64,000 bases of DNA, from positions 5,518,001-5,582,000 of the forward strand of contig NZ_CP029255.1 in NCBI RefSeq assembly GCF_003122385.1, in the 5' to 3' direction. The position numbers and the translations under genes were made by a program. Source of the stretch: Flavobacterium crocinum (GTDB taxonomy: Bacteria > Bacteroidota > Bacteroidia > Flavobacteriales > Flavobacteriaceae). This document shows, piece by piece, positions 43,223-52,441 of the stretch. The notes under the pieces are model-generated. The model was not told the DNA's origin. It ran no database searches and saw only the letters and a list, made by a program, of their open reading frames with translations. Positions within the stretch are counted from its first letter, which is position 1; every line of letters starts with the position of its first letter.

Positions 43223-45916
43223 TTAAATGCCCATTTCTTGTTGTTTCAGAGGGAGTTTTATGGTAAAGACAGCTCCTGCATATGGTCTTCCAACTGCTGT
43301 AATACTTCCACCGTGCCGTTCTACTATTTTTTTACAAAGTGATAATCCTAAACCTGTTCCTTCGTAAACATCTTTAGAATTAAGCCTTGTAAAAGTTTCA
43401 AAAATTTGTGCAGATTGCTCATTTTCAAAACCAATTCCGTTATCCTCAACCGTCATTAGAGCAATCACTTTTTGATTCTCCATTATTATTTTTGAGGATA
43501 TTGTAATCTTAGGCGGTACTCCGTTTTTAGCAAATTTAATAGAATTATTAATCAAATTATAAAAAAGCTGATATAACAATACTGAAGCTCCTTCCAGTTT
43601 TGGTAAGTCATTATAATGAATCTCTCCTTTTGTATTCTGTAAAGAGACTTCTAAATCGGTTTCAATATTTTTTAAAACATCATTAAGATCGACTAATGTT
43701 GCTTTCTGTAAATTGGCATTAATCTTAGAATACATCAATACACCGTCAATCATATTAAACATACGATCTGCGGCAACGTGGATTCTCCCAATAAATCTGG
43801 CAGCAGATTCATCCAGATTTCCTTCAAGATGTTCCTCCAGTCTGCTTGTGAAAGTTTTAATCTTTCTTACAGGCTCTTTTAAATCGTGAGAAGCAACGTG
43901 AGCGAACTGTTGTAAATCTTCATTAGAACGCTGTAATTCTTTGGTTCTGTCTGCTACGAGACTTTCTAATTTTTCGGTTATTGTTTTTTGTTCGTGTATG
44001 TCTGTACAAGTACCAAACCACCTTACAATAACTCCCGTTTTATCTCGTATAGGAACAGCTTTACTTAAAAACCAGCGGTACAAACCTGTATTTTTATTTT
44101 CTAATCTAAATTCTAATTGGTAACTACTTCCATTCTGAACACTTATATACCAAGCTTCCAAAACAGGTAATACATCGTCGCGATGCAGCATTGGAACCCA
44201 GCTTTCATCTCCAAACTTTTCTTCATCCAGTCCTGTATATTCGTACCAACGCTTATTGTAGTAATCTACATAACCATCTGGTTTTGCCGTCCAGATTACC
44301 TGCGGTACCAAATCTGCCAGCTGGCGGAATTTTTCTTCACTGTCTTTAATAATTTGCTGTACCTCTTTTTGAGAAGAAATATCACCGGCAGCGCCAAACC
44401 ACTCAATAATATTATTTTGATCGTCTAATATTGGTATTGCTCTTGAAAATGTCCAGCCCAAAGTTCCATCCGGTTTTAAAGCCCGATGTTCCATTTCAAA
44501 TATTTTTTTATTTTCAATAGCATCAGTAATAAGTTTTAAAGCTTTTTGCTGATCTTCGATATAGATGAACTTATCAATCCAGTTAAAAACAACATCTCCC
44601 TCATCTGATTGTAAATCAATACCTTCCAGATTACGCATTACGGTCCAATCGGCATTCATTCGATACACAAAATCAGATGAAGCATTAACCAAAACACGGA
44701 AACGATTTTCACTCTCTTCCATTTTTTTACGCGCCACGACCTGTTCCGTAACATCAACAGCTACTTGAATCATTCCAGTTATCTTTCCATCTTCAATCAA
44801 TGGACGATAAGCCAGATTATAGTAATAGTCCCGCATTACTCCTGTTCGGTTATGCTGTACGAGAACTTCGCTTTGGTCAAAGGGCATTCCTTCATTATAC
44901 ACATTCTGAACCTGAGTCCAAACATATTGTCCTCTCAATTCAGGCAAAACATCAATCAATGGCATTCCAATGATCTCTTCTCCTCGCCCAATCATGGCAA
45001 GCATGTGTTTATTGATCTGCTTGATAACCAAATCATCTCCCATTAATACCAGTGTAGGAGACGGAGTTTGGTCGATCATTGATCTTAAAGTCGCTTCACT
45101 TTCTTCAATTTTTCTGCTTGCTAAAAGTTGTTGTTCTTCTGCTTGTTTTATTTCTGTTATATCACGAGTAGTTCCTGCAATTGCTTCTACTTCGCCGTCT
45201 TCATTAAAAACCGGAGCAAAAATATAGTCGTAAACTCTGCTTCCTAATTCAGCATGTGGAAAAGAAACTGTACCTCTAATTGTTTTTTTTGAAGCGACTA
45301 CTTCATCTATTTCTTTTTCATGCATTGCTGCATGCCATTCTTCATATCCGTTATCTCTCAAACCTTTACCAATAGCATCTTCAGCAGATTTTCCCCACAT
45401 GGCCAGGAGTGCCTTATTGGCGTAAGTAAATTTATAGGAAAGATCAAAAACATATACCAAATCAGGCGTTGTATTGGTAATTGAATGATAAAATCGCGTT
45501 TGTTTTTCTGCAGTTTCTAAAGCACTTTTCAGCGCTATCTCTGTCTTTTTCTTTTTAGTCAGGTTTTCTGAAGTAATAACCAGTAATTCATCCTTTTTTA
45601 CGGCTGCAAACCTAAACCAGAATTTCAAACCATTTGAAGTATATTTACATTCAAAATCGGTTGAAATACCAGTTTCTGCAGTATTAATAAATTTTTCAAG
45701 AATACCGTTTTCTTTTATCCCGGGAAAAACTTCACTATACAGTCTGCCTTTATAATATAGATCGTCAAGCTGTTTTAAAACATGAGAATTTAAAAACAAA
45801 ATCGAAAAATCGTTTATTTCTCGTTCCTCATTATACACAGGTCTTATGACGGTAATACCGTTGGCTGTAGAGTCAAAAATGGCTTGAAATAAATCTTGAT
45901 TTTCTGTTAACTCCAT
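43223..45916 (-). CDS. Multi-PAS hybrid-type sensor histidine kinase
   Basis: An 897-residue cytoplasmic-looking sensor kinase with no obvious membrane segments. It has about five PAS domains: residues 10-105, 140-260 (NTTPDLVYVFDL), 275-395 (DQTPSPTLVLMGD), 405-525 and 535-655 (LVPQVIWTAKPDGYVDYYNK). HisKA is near 680-745 (FAHVASHDLKEPVRK, with the phospho-His) and the ATPase domain near 780-890 (VEDNGIGFENEQ; YEGTGLGLSLCKK). Each PAS could bind flavin, haem or small ligands; none can be assigned. It partners the downstream receiver. Confidence 0.93.
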   Translation of the reverse strand: MELTENQDLFQAIFDSTANGITVIRPVYNEEREINDFSILFLNSHVLKQLDDLYYKGRLYSEVFPGIKENGILEKFINTAETGISTDFECKYTSNGLKFWFRFAAVKKDELLVITSENLTKKKKTEIALKSALETAEKQTRFYHSITNTTPDLVYVFDLSYKFTYANKALLAMWGKSAEDAIGKGLRDNGYEEWHAAMHEKEIDEVVASKKTIRGTVSFPHAELGSRVYDYIFAPVFNEDGEVEAIAGTTRDITEIKQAEEQQLLASRKIEESEATLRSMIDQTPSPTLVLMGDDLVIKQINKHMLAMIGRGEEIIGMPLIDVLPELRGQYVWTQVQNVYNEGMPFDQSEVLVQHNRTGVMRDYYYNLAYRPLIEDGKITGMIQVAVDVTEQVVARKKMEESENRFRVLVNASSDFVYRMNADWTVMRNLEGIDLQSDEGDVVFNWIDKFIYIEDQQKALKLITDAIENKKIFEMEHRALKPDGTLGWTFSRAIPILDDQNNIIEWFGAAGDISSQKEVQQIIKDSEEKFRQLADLVPQVIWTAKPDGYVDYYNKRWYEYTGLDEEKFGDESWVPMLHRDDVLPVLEAWYISVQNGSSYQLEFRLENKNTGLYRWFLSKAVPIRDKTGVIVRWFGTCTDIHEQKTITEKLESLVADRTKELQRSNEDLQQFAHVASHDLKEPVRKIKTFTSRLEEHLEGNLDESAARFIGRIHVAADRMFNMIDGVLMYSKINANLQKATLVDLNDVLKNIETDLEVSLQNTKGEIHYNDLPKLEGASVLLYQLFYNLINNSIKFAKNGVPPKITISSKIIMENQKVIALMTVEDNGIGFENEQSAQIFETFTRLNSKDVYEGTGLGLSLCKKIVERHGGSITAVGRPYAGAVFTIKLPLKQQEMGI

Positions 45917-46139
45917 TGTTTCACTTAATGTATAAAAGCTCCGTTATTTTTTAATCAATATGGTAAAACATCATGATTTTTAGCTCAATTTGTTTTTTAG
46001 CCAGTGAAATAGAGACACTCACTTGTTTTTGTAAAAGCTAATATAATTAATTTTATTACACGTAGTGAATTATTTACAAGTGTATTCCAGACCAATATCT
46101 AAATCTATTTTCAGTAAGAATTAATGAAATTAAAATCTG

Positions 46140-46919
46140 TTATTTTTTATAAATCAAATCATCTAAATCTGACAAAGTATAAAATTTAAGATCATTAAGT
46201 TTCATGTATTTACAAACAAATTCCAAGGTTTCAATTTTGGTCTGATAATTTTCGGTTACATTTTTAACTGGTTTATGACTGCATAAAATCAGAATTTTAT
46301 TATTTTTTTTAGCATAATCCAGTAATTCTAAAAGGTATGGAATGCTAAAATGAATGTGACTATTGTCAATATCAAAAGCAAATACAATTTTTGAATTATT
46401 AAAATAACTGTCTTGCTTTTCCGGAATTTCACCTCCAAAGGCTCTTCCTCTAATTATTTTAAAATCCGGAGACAAAGCTTTGTCCAGTTCTTCTGATCTC
46501 TCACCGTAAGGATAAGCAAAAGAAGTCACTTTAAATCCTTTCTTTTTCATAGAAACAATCATAGGATCTATTTCTTGTTTCATATAAGCATCTATTCCAT
46601 TTTGCTGTACAAATTTTACGGCATTGTAATGGTGATATCCGTGACCTGCAATTTCGTGACCATATTTTTGCATTTCAAGAAGCTTTTTAATTTCAGGAGC
46701 TCCAATAGAATCTATCCTGCAGACATTAAACGTAGCTCTCCATTTGTATTTTTTCAGTACACTATCTGCTTCAGCCCATTCATCGACATAAGCGTCGTCA
46801 AAAGATAAAATTACACCTGCTTTATATGGCTTTGGTTCCGGTTTTTCTTTTTTGGTATCACAGGAAAAAATAGTTAAGAACATTAAAAACAACATTGTTC
46901 TAATAAAAAATACCTTCAT
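46140..46919 (-). CDS. Polysaccharide deacetylase lipoprotein
   Basis: A 259-residue NodB-family hydrolase anchored as a lipoprotein (lipobox TIFSC). The active-site motifs are LSFDDAYVDEW (catalytic Asp pair) and HEIAGHGYHH (metal-binding His), followed by FAYPYGERS and the C-terminal LCSHKP. It deacetylates N- or O-acetyl groups on glycans outside the cytoplasm; substrate unknown. It stands alone. Confidence 0.9.
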   Translation of the reverse strand: MKVFFIRTMLFLMFLTIFSCDTKKEKPEPKPYKAGVILSFDDAYVDEWAEADSVLKKYKWRATFNVCRIDSIGAPEIKKLLEMQKYGHEIAGHGYHHYNAVKFVQQNGIDAYMKQEIDPMIVSMKKKGFKVTSFAYPYGERSEELDKALSPDFKIIRGRAFGGEIPEKQDSYFNNSKIVFAFDIDNSHIHFSIPYLLELLDYAKKNNKILILCSHKPVKNVTENYQTKIETLEFVCKYMKLNDLKFYTLSDLDDLIYKK

Positions 46920-47107
46920 AAAGTGCTTTAATTAAAATGAAACTTCAACTGTGCTTTTATCGAATAGAATATCTCAAATATAAAAATTTTTGAGCTCTTT
47001 TACTTAGGCTTTTTCAATTAACAAAAACAAATATTCTTATTGTTTTTATACTCCAAAATACTGTAGTTTTAGTTACTTTTATAGTATCATAATTCCTTAC
47101 TTATCCA

Positions 47108-48025
47108 ATGATTATCAAGAAAAAAACGAATTGGTTCAAAATGCTCTTTGAGTGGAATGGCTCTGTTTTACCACAATTACTTCCTAGACTTCTGTTATTA
47201 CTTTTGTTTTCTCTTGCTGTGGTCTGTTTTAAACCCTTTTTATTAGAACATAATCTGCACATCAATCCGGCTGCTTTTACGTTATTCGGAATAACGCTTG
47301 CTATATTTCTTGGCTTTAGAAACAATGTAAGTTATGATCGTTTTTGGGAAGGAAGAAAACTTTGGGGCGCACTTCTCAATGATACCCGTTCCCTTGCCAG
47401 ACAAAGCATTTCTCTTATTAATGATAAAGAATACGAAACGAAACGCGATGAGTTTACAAATCTTCTTATCGCCTTTGTTTACAGTTTAAAGCATCAGCTT
47501 AGACATACTGATTCTGAAGAAGATTTAAAACGATTACTTGAAAATGAATTTGCTGAAAGTCTAAAAGAAGTTCGGTACAAACCAATCATCATTTTAAGAG
47601 AACTCGGAAACTGGATCAAAAAAGCAAAAGCAGATGGTAAAATTGACAGCGTAACACAATTGGCTTTTGAAGAAAATCTGAACAAACTTTCAGATATCGT
47701 AGGCGGATGCGAACGAATTGCCAGCACTCCTATTCCTTATACTTATAGTGTATTATTGCATCGCACCGTTTATATTTATTGTTTTATGCTTCCATTTGGA
47801 TTCGTTGAAACATTAGGCTGGATTACGCCGTTTATCATTGTATTTATTGCCTACACTTTTGTTGCACTCGAAGCCATCGCCGATGAACTGGAAGATCCGT
47901 TTGGTAAACAACCCAATGACCTTGCTTTGGATACGATGGCCGAAATGATCGAAAATACATTGTTGGAATTAAATGATAAAAAAATTAATCCGTTAAAAAC
48001 AAATAGTGATTATTATATTACTTAA
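47108..48025 (+). CDS. Bestrophin-like anion channel
   Basis: A 305-residue protein of the bestrophin/UPF0187 (YneE) family, with four membrane helices (about 28-50, 55-75, 215-235, 235-255) and the conserved FRNNVSYDRFWEGRKLWGAL pore-neck segment near residue 78. Bacterial homologues conduct ions and are chloride- or cation-permeable depending on pore residues. Its C-terminus overlaps the convergent cupin gene by eight bases. The exact selectivity is not predictable. Confidence 0.92.
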   Translation: MIIKKKTNWFKMLFEWNGSVLPQLLPRLLLLLLFSLAVVCFKPFLLEHNLHINPAAFTLFGITLAIFLGFRNNVSYDRFWEGRKLWGALLNDTRSLARQSISLINDKEYETKRDEFTNLLIAFVYSLKHQLRHTDSEEDLKRLLENEFAESLKEVRYKPIIILRELGNWIKKAKADGKIDSVTQLAFEENLNKLSDIVGGCERIASTPIPYTYSVLLHRTVYIYCFMLPFGFVETLGWITPFIIVFIAYTFVALEAIADELEDPFGKQPNDLALDTMAEMIENTLLELNDKKINPLKTNSDYYIT

Positions 48026-48491
48026 TTGATTCAGCATCCAGTAAAACAGCCAACTGAATACAAGGCAAATCTGAACGGTTGCTCCAAGCATGATTGGTTC
48101 CGCGCTGAATTACAATATCACCCGCCTGTAGTAAAGTTTCCTCTTCGTCTACAATAAGATAAATTTCTCCAGCTAAAATCACAATATAATCTAAGGTATC
48201 GGTTTGATGCATTAACGGATGAGGCTGCCCTTCTGGTGCCACAATTCCTAAATCTTTATCGGGCGGAATTTGTACATAACGAAAATAACTTCCGTTTTTG
48301 GGTGTATTCGGAAAAGCAGTATTCTCTATTTCTTTTTCCTCGTATTTTGCGGGAGTAGTATCAGTTGACCAAACATCCGAAATAATTAATCCCGGAAAAT
48401 GCTCTGAAACATTGGTTACAATATTGTCTTGTTCTATTATTGATTTTCCATTTCGTAAACCTGTTACGACTCTTCTTGGAATTGTTTTCAT
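48018..48491 (-). CDS. Cupin domain protein
   Basis: A 157-residue cupin with a beta-barrel in its C-terminal half: HPLMHQTDTLDYIVILAGEI (first motif) and GDIVIQRGTNHAWSNRSDLPC (second). The metal-site His residues are in these motifs, and a Thr/Val-rich N-terminus gives an unusual 55-residue extension that may pack as a second lobe. Likely a dioxygenase-like or small sugar-binding protein; function unknown. It overlaps the bestrophin gene at the 3' ends. Confidence 0.88.
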   Translation of the reverse strand: MKTIPRRVVTGLRNGKSIIEQDNIVTNVSEHFPGLIISDVWSTDTTPAKYEEKEIENTAFPNTPKNGSYFRYVQIPPDKDLGIVAPEGQPHPLMHQTDTLDYIVILAGEIYLIVDEEETLLQAGDIVIQRGTNHAWSNRSDLPCIQLAVLLDAESIK

Positions 48492-48509
48492 ATTTTAATT
48501 TATTTTTTT

Positions 48510-48651
48510 AAACACATAGAAACATAGTTTTTCTTTGCGTTTAAAAGGCATTTCATTTAGTTAAAAACACATAGTTAACTCCTATGTGTTAGAAACTAGC
48601 TTCTTTTTTCATCTTCTTTACTAATTAAAAAACCTATATTTCTATGTGTTT
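48510..48651. repeat. Intergenic repeat, family D
   Basis: ACACATAGAAACATAG, CCTATGTGTTAGAAACTAG (48581-48599) and CCTATATTTCTATGTGTTT. The 19-base CCTATGTGTTAGAAACTAG recurs exactly at 59389-59407 and is again followed by a pyrimidine-rich stretch and CCTATGTTTCTATGTGTTT. ACACATAG and CTATGTGT form inverted pairs. Confidence 0.75.
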
Positions 48652-48661
48652 ATTAAATTTT

Positions 48662-48698
48662 AATAAAAACCTAACAGGTTTTGAAAACCTGTTAGGTT
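48662..48698 (-). terminator. Terminator before the class V aminotransferase end
   Basis: A long perfect hairpin (AACCTAACAGGTTTT / AAAACCTGTTAGGTT) lies just after the stop codon of the minus-strand aminotransferase gene, with a T-rich tail on that strand. Confidence 0.85.
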
Positions 48699-48709
48699 AA
48701 AAAAACTAA

Positions 48710-50182
48710 CTAATCTAACTTAAACCAATCTTTTACCTCATTTGTTATAGAATCTTTTATTTTAGGATTTTCAAATTCATTCGACGCGGGATTATATTCG
48801 TAATCTTTCTGCCATTTTTTATAATTCGAAGCTACTTTCTCAATCGCATCACAGATATAGAAAAGCTCTTCATTCGTCGTAATCGGGTGTAAAGACAAAC
48901 GAACCCAGCCCGGTTTATTGGTTTGATTTCTCTCCAATAATTCATTGGTAATTTCTGCCGATTTCTTCTCATTAATATTGAACAAATAATGCGCATAAGT
49001 ACTCGCACACGACCAGCCACCGCGAACCTGAATTCCGAAACGGTCATTCAAAAGTCTTACGATCAAATTGTAATGAATATCTTCAATCACAAGGGAAACA
49101 CAGCCAATTCTTTCTGTCGTTAGGTCTCCCAGAATAGATAAACCCTGAATTTTTTGAAGCCTTGAAAAACAAAGATTCAGAAGTTCTTTTTCTCTTTTTT
49201 GGATGTTCTCTACTCCCATCTGCTCTTTTAATTCTAAAGCCAGAGCAGCTCTAATAACTTGCAAAAATCCTGGAGTTCCTCCATCTTCGCGAACTTCAAT
49301 CACATCGCTGTAACAATATTTCCCAAGCGGATTGGTCCATTTTACATTTCCCCCGCCCGGATTATCCGGAAAATCAGATTGATATAATTTTTCATTAAAA
49401 ACCAAAACACCGCTTGTTCCTGGTCCGCCTAGGAATTTGTGAGGCGAAAAGAAAATGGCGTCCAATTGCGCTTCCGGATCTTTTGGATGCATATCGATTT
49501 TGACATAAGGTGCAGAAGCAGCAAAATCAACAAAACAAAGTCCGCCGTTTTGATGCATGATTTTCGCTAATTCATGGTAAGGCGTAATAATTCCCGTAAC
49601 ATTGGAACAAGCTGTAAACGAACCAATTTTCAAACTTCTGTCCGCATATTTTTTAATTTCTTCCGACAGTACTTTTGGATCTACCAAATTATTTTCATCT
49701 GGCTGTAAAATCACCACTTCGGCATTGGTTTCGTACCACGGAACCTGATTCGAATGATGTTCCATGTGAGTTATAAAAACCACTGGTCTGTCTTCTTTAT
49801 AATCGCTTCGCAAACCCATAATACGCTGCAATTTAGATAAAGCAGCTGTCATTCCGGTTCCCGTTGTTACCAAAACATCCGATGCATTGGCATTTACCGA
49901 TTTCTTAATAATTTCTCTTGCGTGCTGATAAGCATAAGTCGAAGCCTTTCCGGTCTGACTGGAAAATGAATGTGTATTGGCAATCATTGGTCCCATTTTG
50001 TTGAGCATAATATCCTCGATCGGAACGTATAATCTTCCGCTGGCAACCCAGTCGGCATAAACTAGATTTTGTTCTCCGTAAACCGATTCAAAAGTATGAT
50101 CGATTCCTACTGTATTTTCTCTAAATTTAGAGAAGTAACACTCTAACTCAATTGGTTCTTTTGTTGTCTCAATAGCATTCAT
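48710..50182 (-). CDS. Class V aminotransferase-fold PLP enzyme (cysteine desulfurase-like)
   Basis: A 490-residue fold-type I PLP protein of the class V family. SPHKFLGGPGTSG contains the PLP lysine near residue 242; GTGMTAALSKLQ and THMEHHSNQVPW are the substrate-phosphate and aromatic stacking loops, and DFAASAPY is the Asp-containing PLP support. Related Bacteroidota enzymes of this length are of uncertain activity: cysteine desulfurase, selenocysteine lyase or kynureninase-like. The catalytic Cys loop of Group I desulfurases is not clear, so I leave the substrate open. It is alone, bounded by a REP-like repeat upstream. Confidence 0.85.
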   Translation of the reverse strand: MNAIETTKEPIELECYFSKFRENTVGIDHTFESVYGEQNLVYADWVASGRLYVPIEDIMLNKMGPMIANTHSFSSQTGKASTYAYQHAREIIKKSVNANASDVLVTTGTGMTAALSKLQRIMGLRSDYKEDRPVVFITHMEHHSNQVPWYETNAEVVILQPDENNLVDPKVLSEEIKKYADRSLKIGSFTACSNVTGIITPYHELAKIMHQNGGLCFVDFAASAPYVKIDMHPKDPEAQLDAIFFSPHKFLGGPGTSGVLVFNEKLYQSDFPDNPGGGNVKWTNPLGKYCYSDVIEVREDGGTPGFLQVIRAALALELKEQMGVENIQKREKELLNLCFSRLQKIQGLSILGDLTTERIGCVSLVIEDIHYNLIVRLLNDRFGIQVRGGWSCASTYAHYLFNINEKKSAEITNELLERNQTNKPGWVRLSLHPITTNEELFYICDAIEKVASNYKKWQKDYEYNPASNEFENPKIKDSITNEVKDWFKLD

Positions 50183-50232
50183 TTCCTTATCATTTTTAAT
50201 TTAATAATGTAATATTTTTTGCAAACTTTTTA

Positions 50233-50353
50233 TCAATCTTGTCATTCTGACGAAGGAAGAATCTTCGTCCTATATTCTACAAAGATTGGTTCTTTCCTTT
50301 GAGGAGCTACTTACGAAGATCCTTCGCATCCGCTCAGGATGACAAGATTGTGT
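50233..50353. repeat. Inverted intergenic repeat, family A (second copy)
   Basis: CTTGTCATTCTGACGAAGGA (left arm) and AGGATGACAAGATTG (right arm) with inner GAATCTTCGT and ACGAAGATCC pairs. It matches the 183-353 element in GAGCTACTT and TGACAAGATTG and in arm order. Confidence 0.75.
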
Positions 50354-50363
50354 GGATCTATAC

Positions 50364-51353
50364 TTAAATCTTTTTATCCAAAAGCGATTTTAACGTCGTA
50401 TGTAATTCTTCTCCCTGAAGATTTTTAGCTACAATTACTCCGTTCGAATCCACTAAATAATTACCGGGAATTGCTCTTATTCCGTATAATTTGGCAACTG
50501 CACTATTCCAGAAAAGCAAATCAGAAACATGTATCCAGGTCAGATTATCATCCTGAATTCCTTTGATCCAGTTTTCTTTCTTTTTGTCTAAAGAAATCCC
50601 GACAATATTGAATCCTTTATCATGAAATTCTTTATACGCTTTTACAATATTTGGGTTCTCTCTTCGGCAAGGACCACACCATGAAGCCCAGAAATCGACT
50701 AAAGTGTAACCCTTTAAATTTTCATAAAAACGAATTGGCTTTCCATTTGGATCATTGGCTGTAAAATCAGGCGCTTTTTTTCCAACAGCCAAACCGTCTA
50801 AAACAAGAGCCAGATCTTTTAGTTCTTTAACGTAAGTAGTCGTCTGAAGGCTTTTATCCAGCAAAGCAATATTTTCTCTGATTTGTTCCGGCGACAGTCT
50901 ATATGACCAGTTTCTGTACAACACATAAGCCGAAACTATTGATTTAGGATTCTCTGTAATGAATTTACTAATTTCTATATCTTTCGATTTTTTATAAGTT
51001 TCAAACAAATCCTGAGAAACAGAACCTTCTACAACAGAATTACTGTAATATTTCTTTGGATTTAATTTTACCGTAATTGGTCCTTTTTCAAGAAAAACAT
51101 AAAGCGGACTACTTTCTGTATTGACGCTTAAACCGTATAATTCCGGCGTTTTTACTTTAGTCTTAAAACTAAAATTGCCGTCTTTTACCTTTACCGAATC
51201 AATTGTGGTAAACATTTTATTATGGAATTTTTGCAGATAAACATATTGTGCAACAGTATCTACAACTGTTCCTTTTAATTGTAAATTACTTTCCTGTGCC
51301 TGAGTTTGTGCAAATCCCAAAAACAAGGCAAAACCTAAGATTATTTTTTTCAT
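50364..51353 (-). CDS. TlpA-like thioredoxin with DUF4369 domain
   Basis: A 329-residue exported thiol-disulphide protein: signal peptide (cut near TQAQ), DUF4369 beta-domain (about 22-115), helical linker, then a thioredoxin-fold AhpC/TSA domain with FWASWCGPC, C226-x-x-C229. It probably reduces or forms disulphides in the envelope, like other DUF4369-TlpA proteins in Bacteroidota. I start at the ATG at 51353, which opens the signal peptide. A 31-codon ORF and a SAM-I riboswitch lie upstream on the same strand; whether they control this gene is uncertain (no clear promoter or terminator in between). Confidence 0.9.
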   Translation of the reverse strand: MKKIILGFALFLGFAQTQAQESNLQLKGTVVDTVAQYVYLQKFHNKMFTTIDSVKVKDGNFSFKTKVKTPELYGLSVNTESSPLYVFLEKGPITVKLNPKKYYSNSVVEGSVSQDLFETYKKSKDIEISKFITENPKSIVSAYVLYRNWSYRLSPEQIRENIALLDKSLQTTTYVKELKDLALVLDGLAVGKKAPDFTANDPNGKPIRFYENLKGYTLVDFWASWCGPCRRENPNIVKAYKEFHDKGFNIVGISLDKKKENWIKGIQDDNLTWIHVSDLLFWNSAVAKLYGIRAIPGNYLVDSNGVIVAKNLQGEELHTTLKSLLDKKI

Positions 51354-51455
51354 TTTTATTTTGATTTTTAGTTTAAGATTGGACAAAAGAATTCCTGAGA
51401 CCTATTTCAAAATGGTCTTTAGAAAATATTGTTTTAAAAAATTATTGAGAGAATT

Positions 51456-51551
51456 TTACTTGCGGCGCATTCGAAAAAAGGCAAGACTGTTTTCTTCGAA
51501 CATTACGTTCAAAAGTTCGTAACCGGCGTATAAAGTTGAATCTGTTTTCAT
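51456..51551 (-). CDS. 31-codon ORF behind SAM-I riboswitch, unknown
   Basis: An ORF of 31 codons begins 59 bases after the riboswitch P1 stem. The product begins MKTDSTLYAGYELLNVM and ends in a basic FFRMRRK tail. It lacks a signal or membrane helix. It is too short for standard gene calling. Support: its place right behind the riboswitch, clean ATG and stop, and an amphipathic composition. It might be a regulated peptide, a leader, or a chance ORF. Confidence 0.5.
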   Translation of the reverse strand: MKTDSTLYAGYELLNVMFEENSLAFFRMRRK

Positions 51552-51609
51552 TTTAAAAAATAAAAAGTTTTACAAAGATGATCTTATTCAGATTTTGAGG
51601 AAATCTTTT

Positions 51610-51738
51610 CTTATCTGTCCGCCGCGGCGGAAGGATTTAGCACCTTATTCGGCAACAGGTTGCTAAGACGTCAATGGGCCTATTCCCTCAGTCTTTCTGG
51701 ATAAGTATCATTCAGAACTTTTCTGTGATACAAATATA
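51610..51738 (-). promoter_or_regulatory. SAM-I riboswitch (S-box leader)
   Basis: On the minus strand, CTTATC (51705-51700) and GATAAG (51615-51610) form the P1 stem. Between them lie the S-box core blocks: AGACTGAGGGA, GGCCCATTGACG, TAGCAACC and AAGGTGCTAAATCC, in the order and spacing of SAM-I aptamers. A TATATTTG -7-like element at 51731-51738 suits transcription start just upstream. SAM binding normally represses the downstream gene by termination or by blocking translation. Downstream come a 31-codon ORF and a TlpA-like gene; no methionine gene follows. Confidence 0.92.
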
Positions 51739-51910
51739 TATATTAATTCTATCAAATTAGTAGTATTTAATATTATTTTTTCAAATTAATTTTAAAAAAT
51801 GTTTAAAACCTATTATAAAACACTATATAACAAACAATTAAAATAAAAACAATTTTGAATTATTTTTACCATTTAGCGCTTTAGATTAAATTAATACCTT
51901 TTTAAAAAGC

Positions 51911-51941
51911 ATAAAAAAAACTCATTTCGTTTTGAAATGAG
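51911..51941 (-). terminator. Terminator after small lipoprotein gene
   Basis: CTCATTTC / GAAATGAG (8-bp stem) with an A-run on the plus strand, i.e. a T-run for the minus-strand gene ending at 51963. Confidence 0.8.
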
Positions 51942-51962
51942 CTTAGATTTTATCTTCAACGT

Positions 51963-52325
51963 TTATTTATTTTTTCTTCTTTTGGCGCTTTCCGTCTCCA
52001 GTTTTACACTGTCTTTCAGCACTCCTTTTGAAGGTGTATAGGTTGCACCATCTTCCGGACTTTCTCCTGGTCCGGTTCCTGTACCCGCTGTACTTTCAAC
52101 TCCTTCTTTTTCCATATTTGTAATTTGAATACTTTTTGCTGCAGGTGAAGTCCCGCCAGAACTAGTCCCTGTAACTTCTGCTGTGTCTTTTGTCTTTTGC
52201 ACCGTCTCAACAGGAACTGAATTTGTATCTATTTTATCGCTATAGCCGTCATTTTTTTTACATGAAGAAAATAATCCGATCACAACTACTAAAAAAACGG
52301 CTTTCAATTTCAATAAAGCTTTCAT
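51963..52325 (-). CDS. Small lipoprotein, unknown
   Basis: A 120-residue lipoprotein (lipobox GLFSSC, then Lys/Asn-rich KKNDGYSDK). The mature part is low complexity: Thr/Gly/Ser and Pro-rich (TGTGPGESPEDG) with a Lys/Arg end (ESAKRRKNK). Probably disordered. No family is recognised. The gene lies between REP-type palindromes (52442-52618) and the SAM-I locus. Confidence 0.65.
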   Translation of the reverse strand: MKALLKLKAVFLVVVIGLFSSCKKNDGYSDKIDTNSVPVETVQKTKDTAEVTGTSSGGTSPAAKSIQITNMEKEGVESTAGTGTGPGESPEDGATYTPSKGVLKDSVKLETESAKRRKNK

Positions 52326-52441
52326 AATAAATGTTTTAAATATTTACAAATGCTAAGTAACTACTTATAAAACGGCTTATTTTACAGTATTTCTTATAAA
52401 TTTTATATAACAGCAATTGATTTATTTTTCACTTCGATTCT

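Noticed and set aside
35500..46900. Genomic island or integrative element in the regulator-rich region, possibly entered at ssrA
   Set aside because: tmRNA is a common attachment site, but no integrase, direct repeat of the tmRNA 3' end, or base composition break was seen downstream.
51610..51738. Whether the SAM-I element could control metNIQ
   Set aside because: metNIQ starts some 10 kb away with its own leader and terminator, and the riboswitch reads away from it toward lower coordinates.
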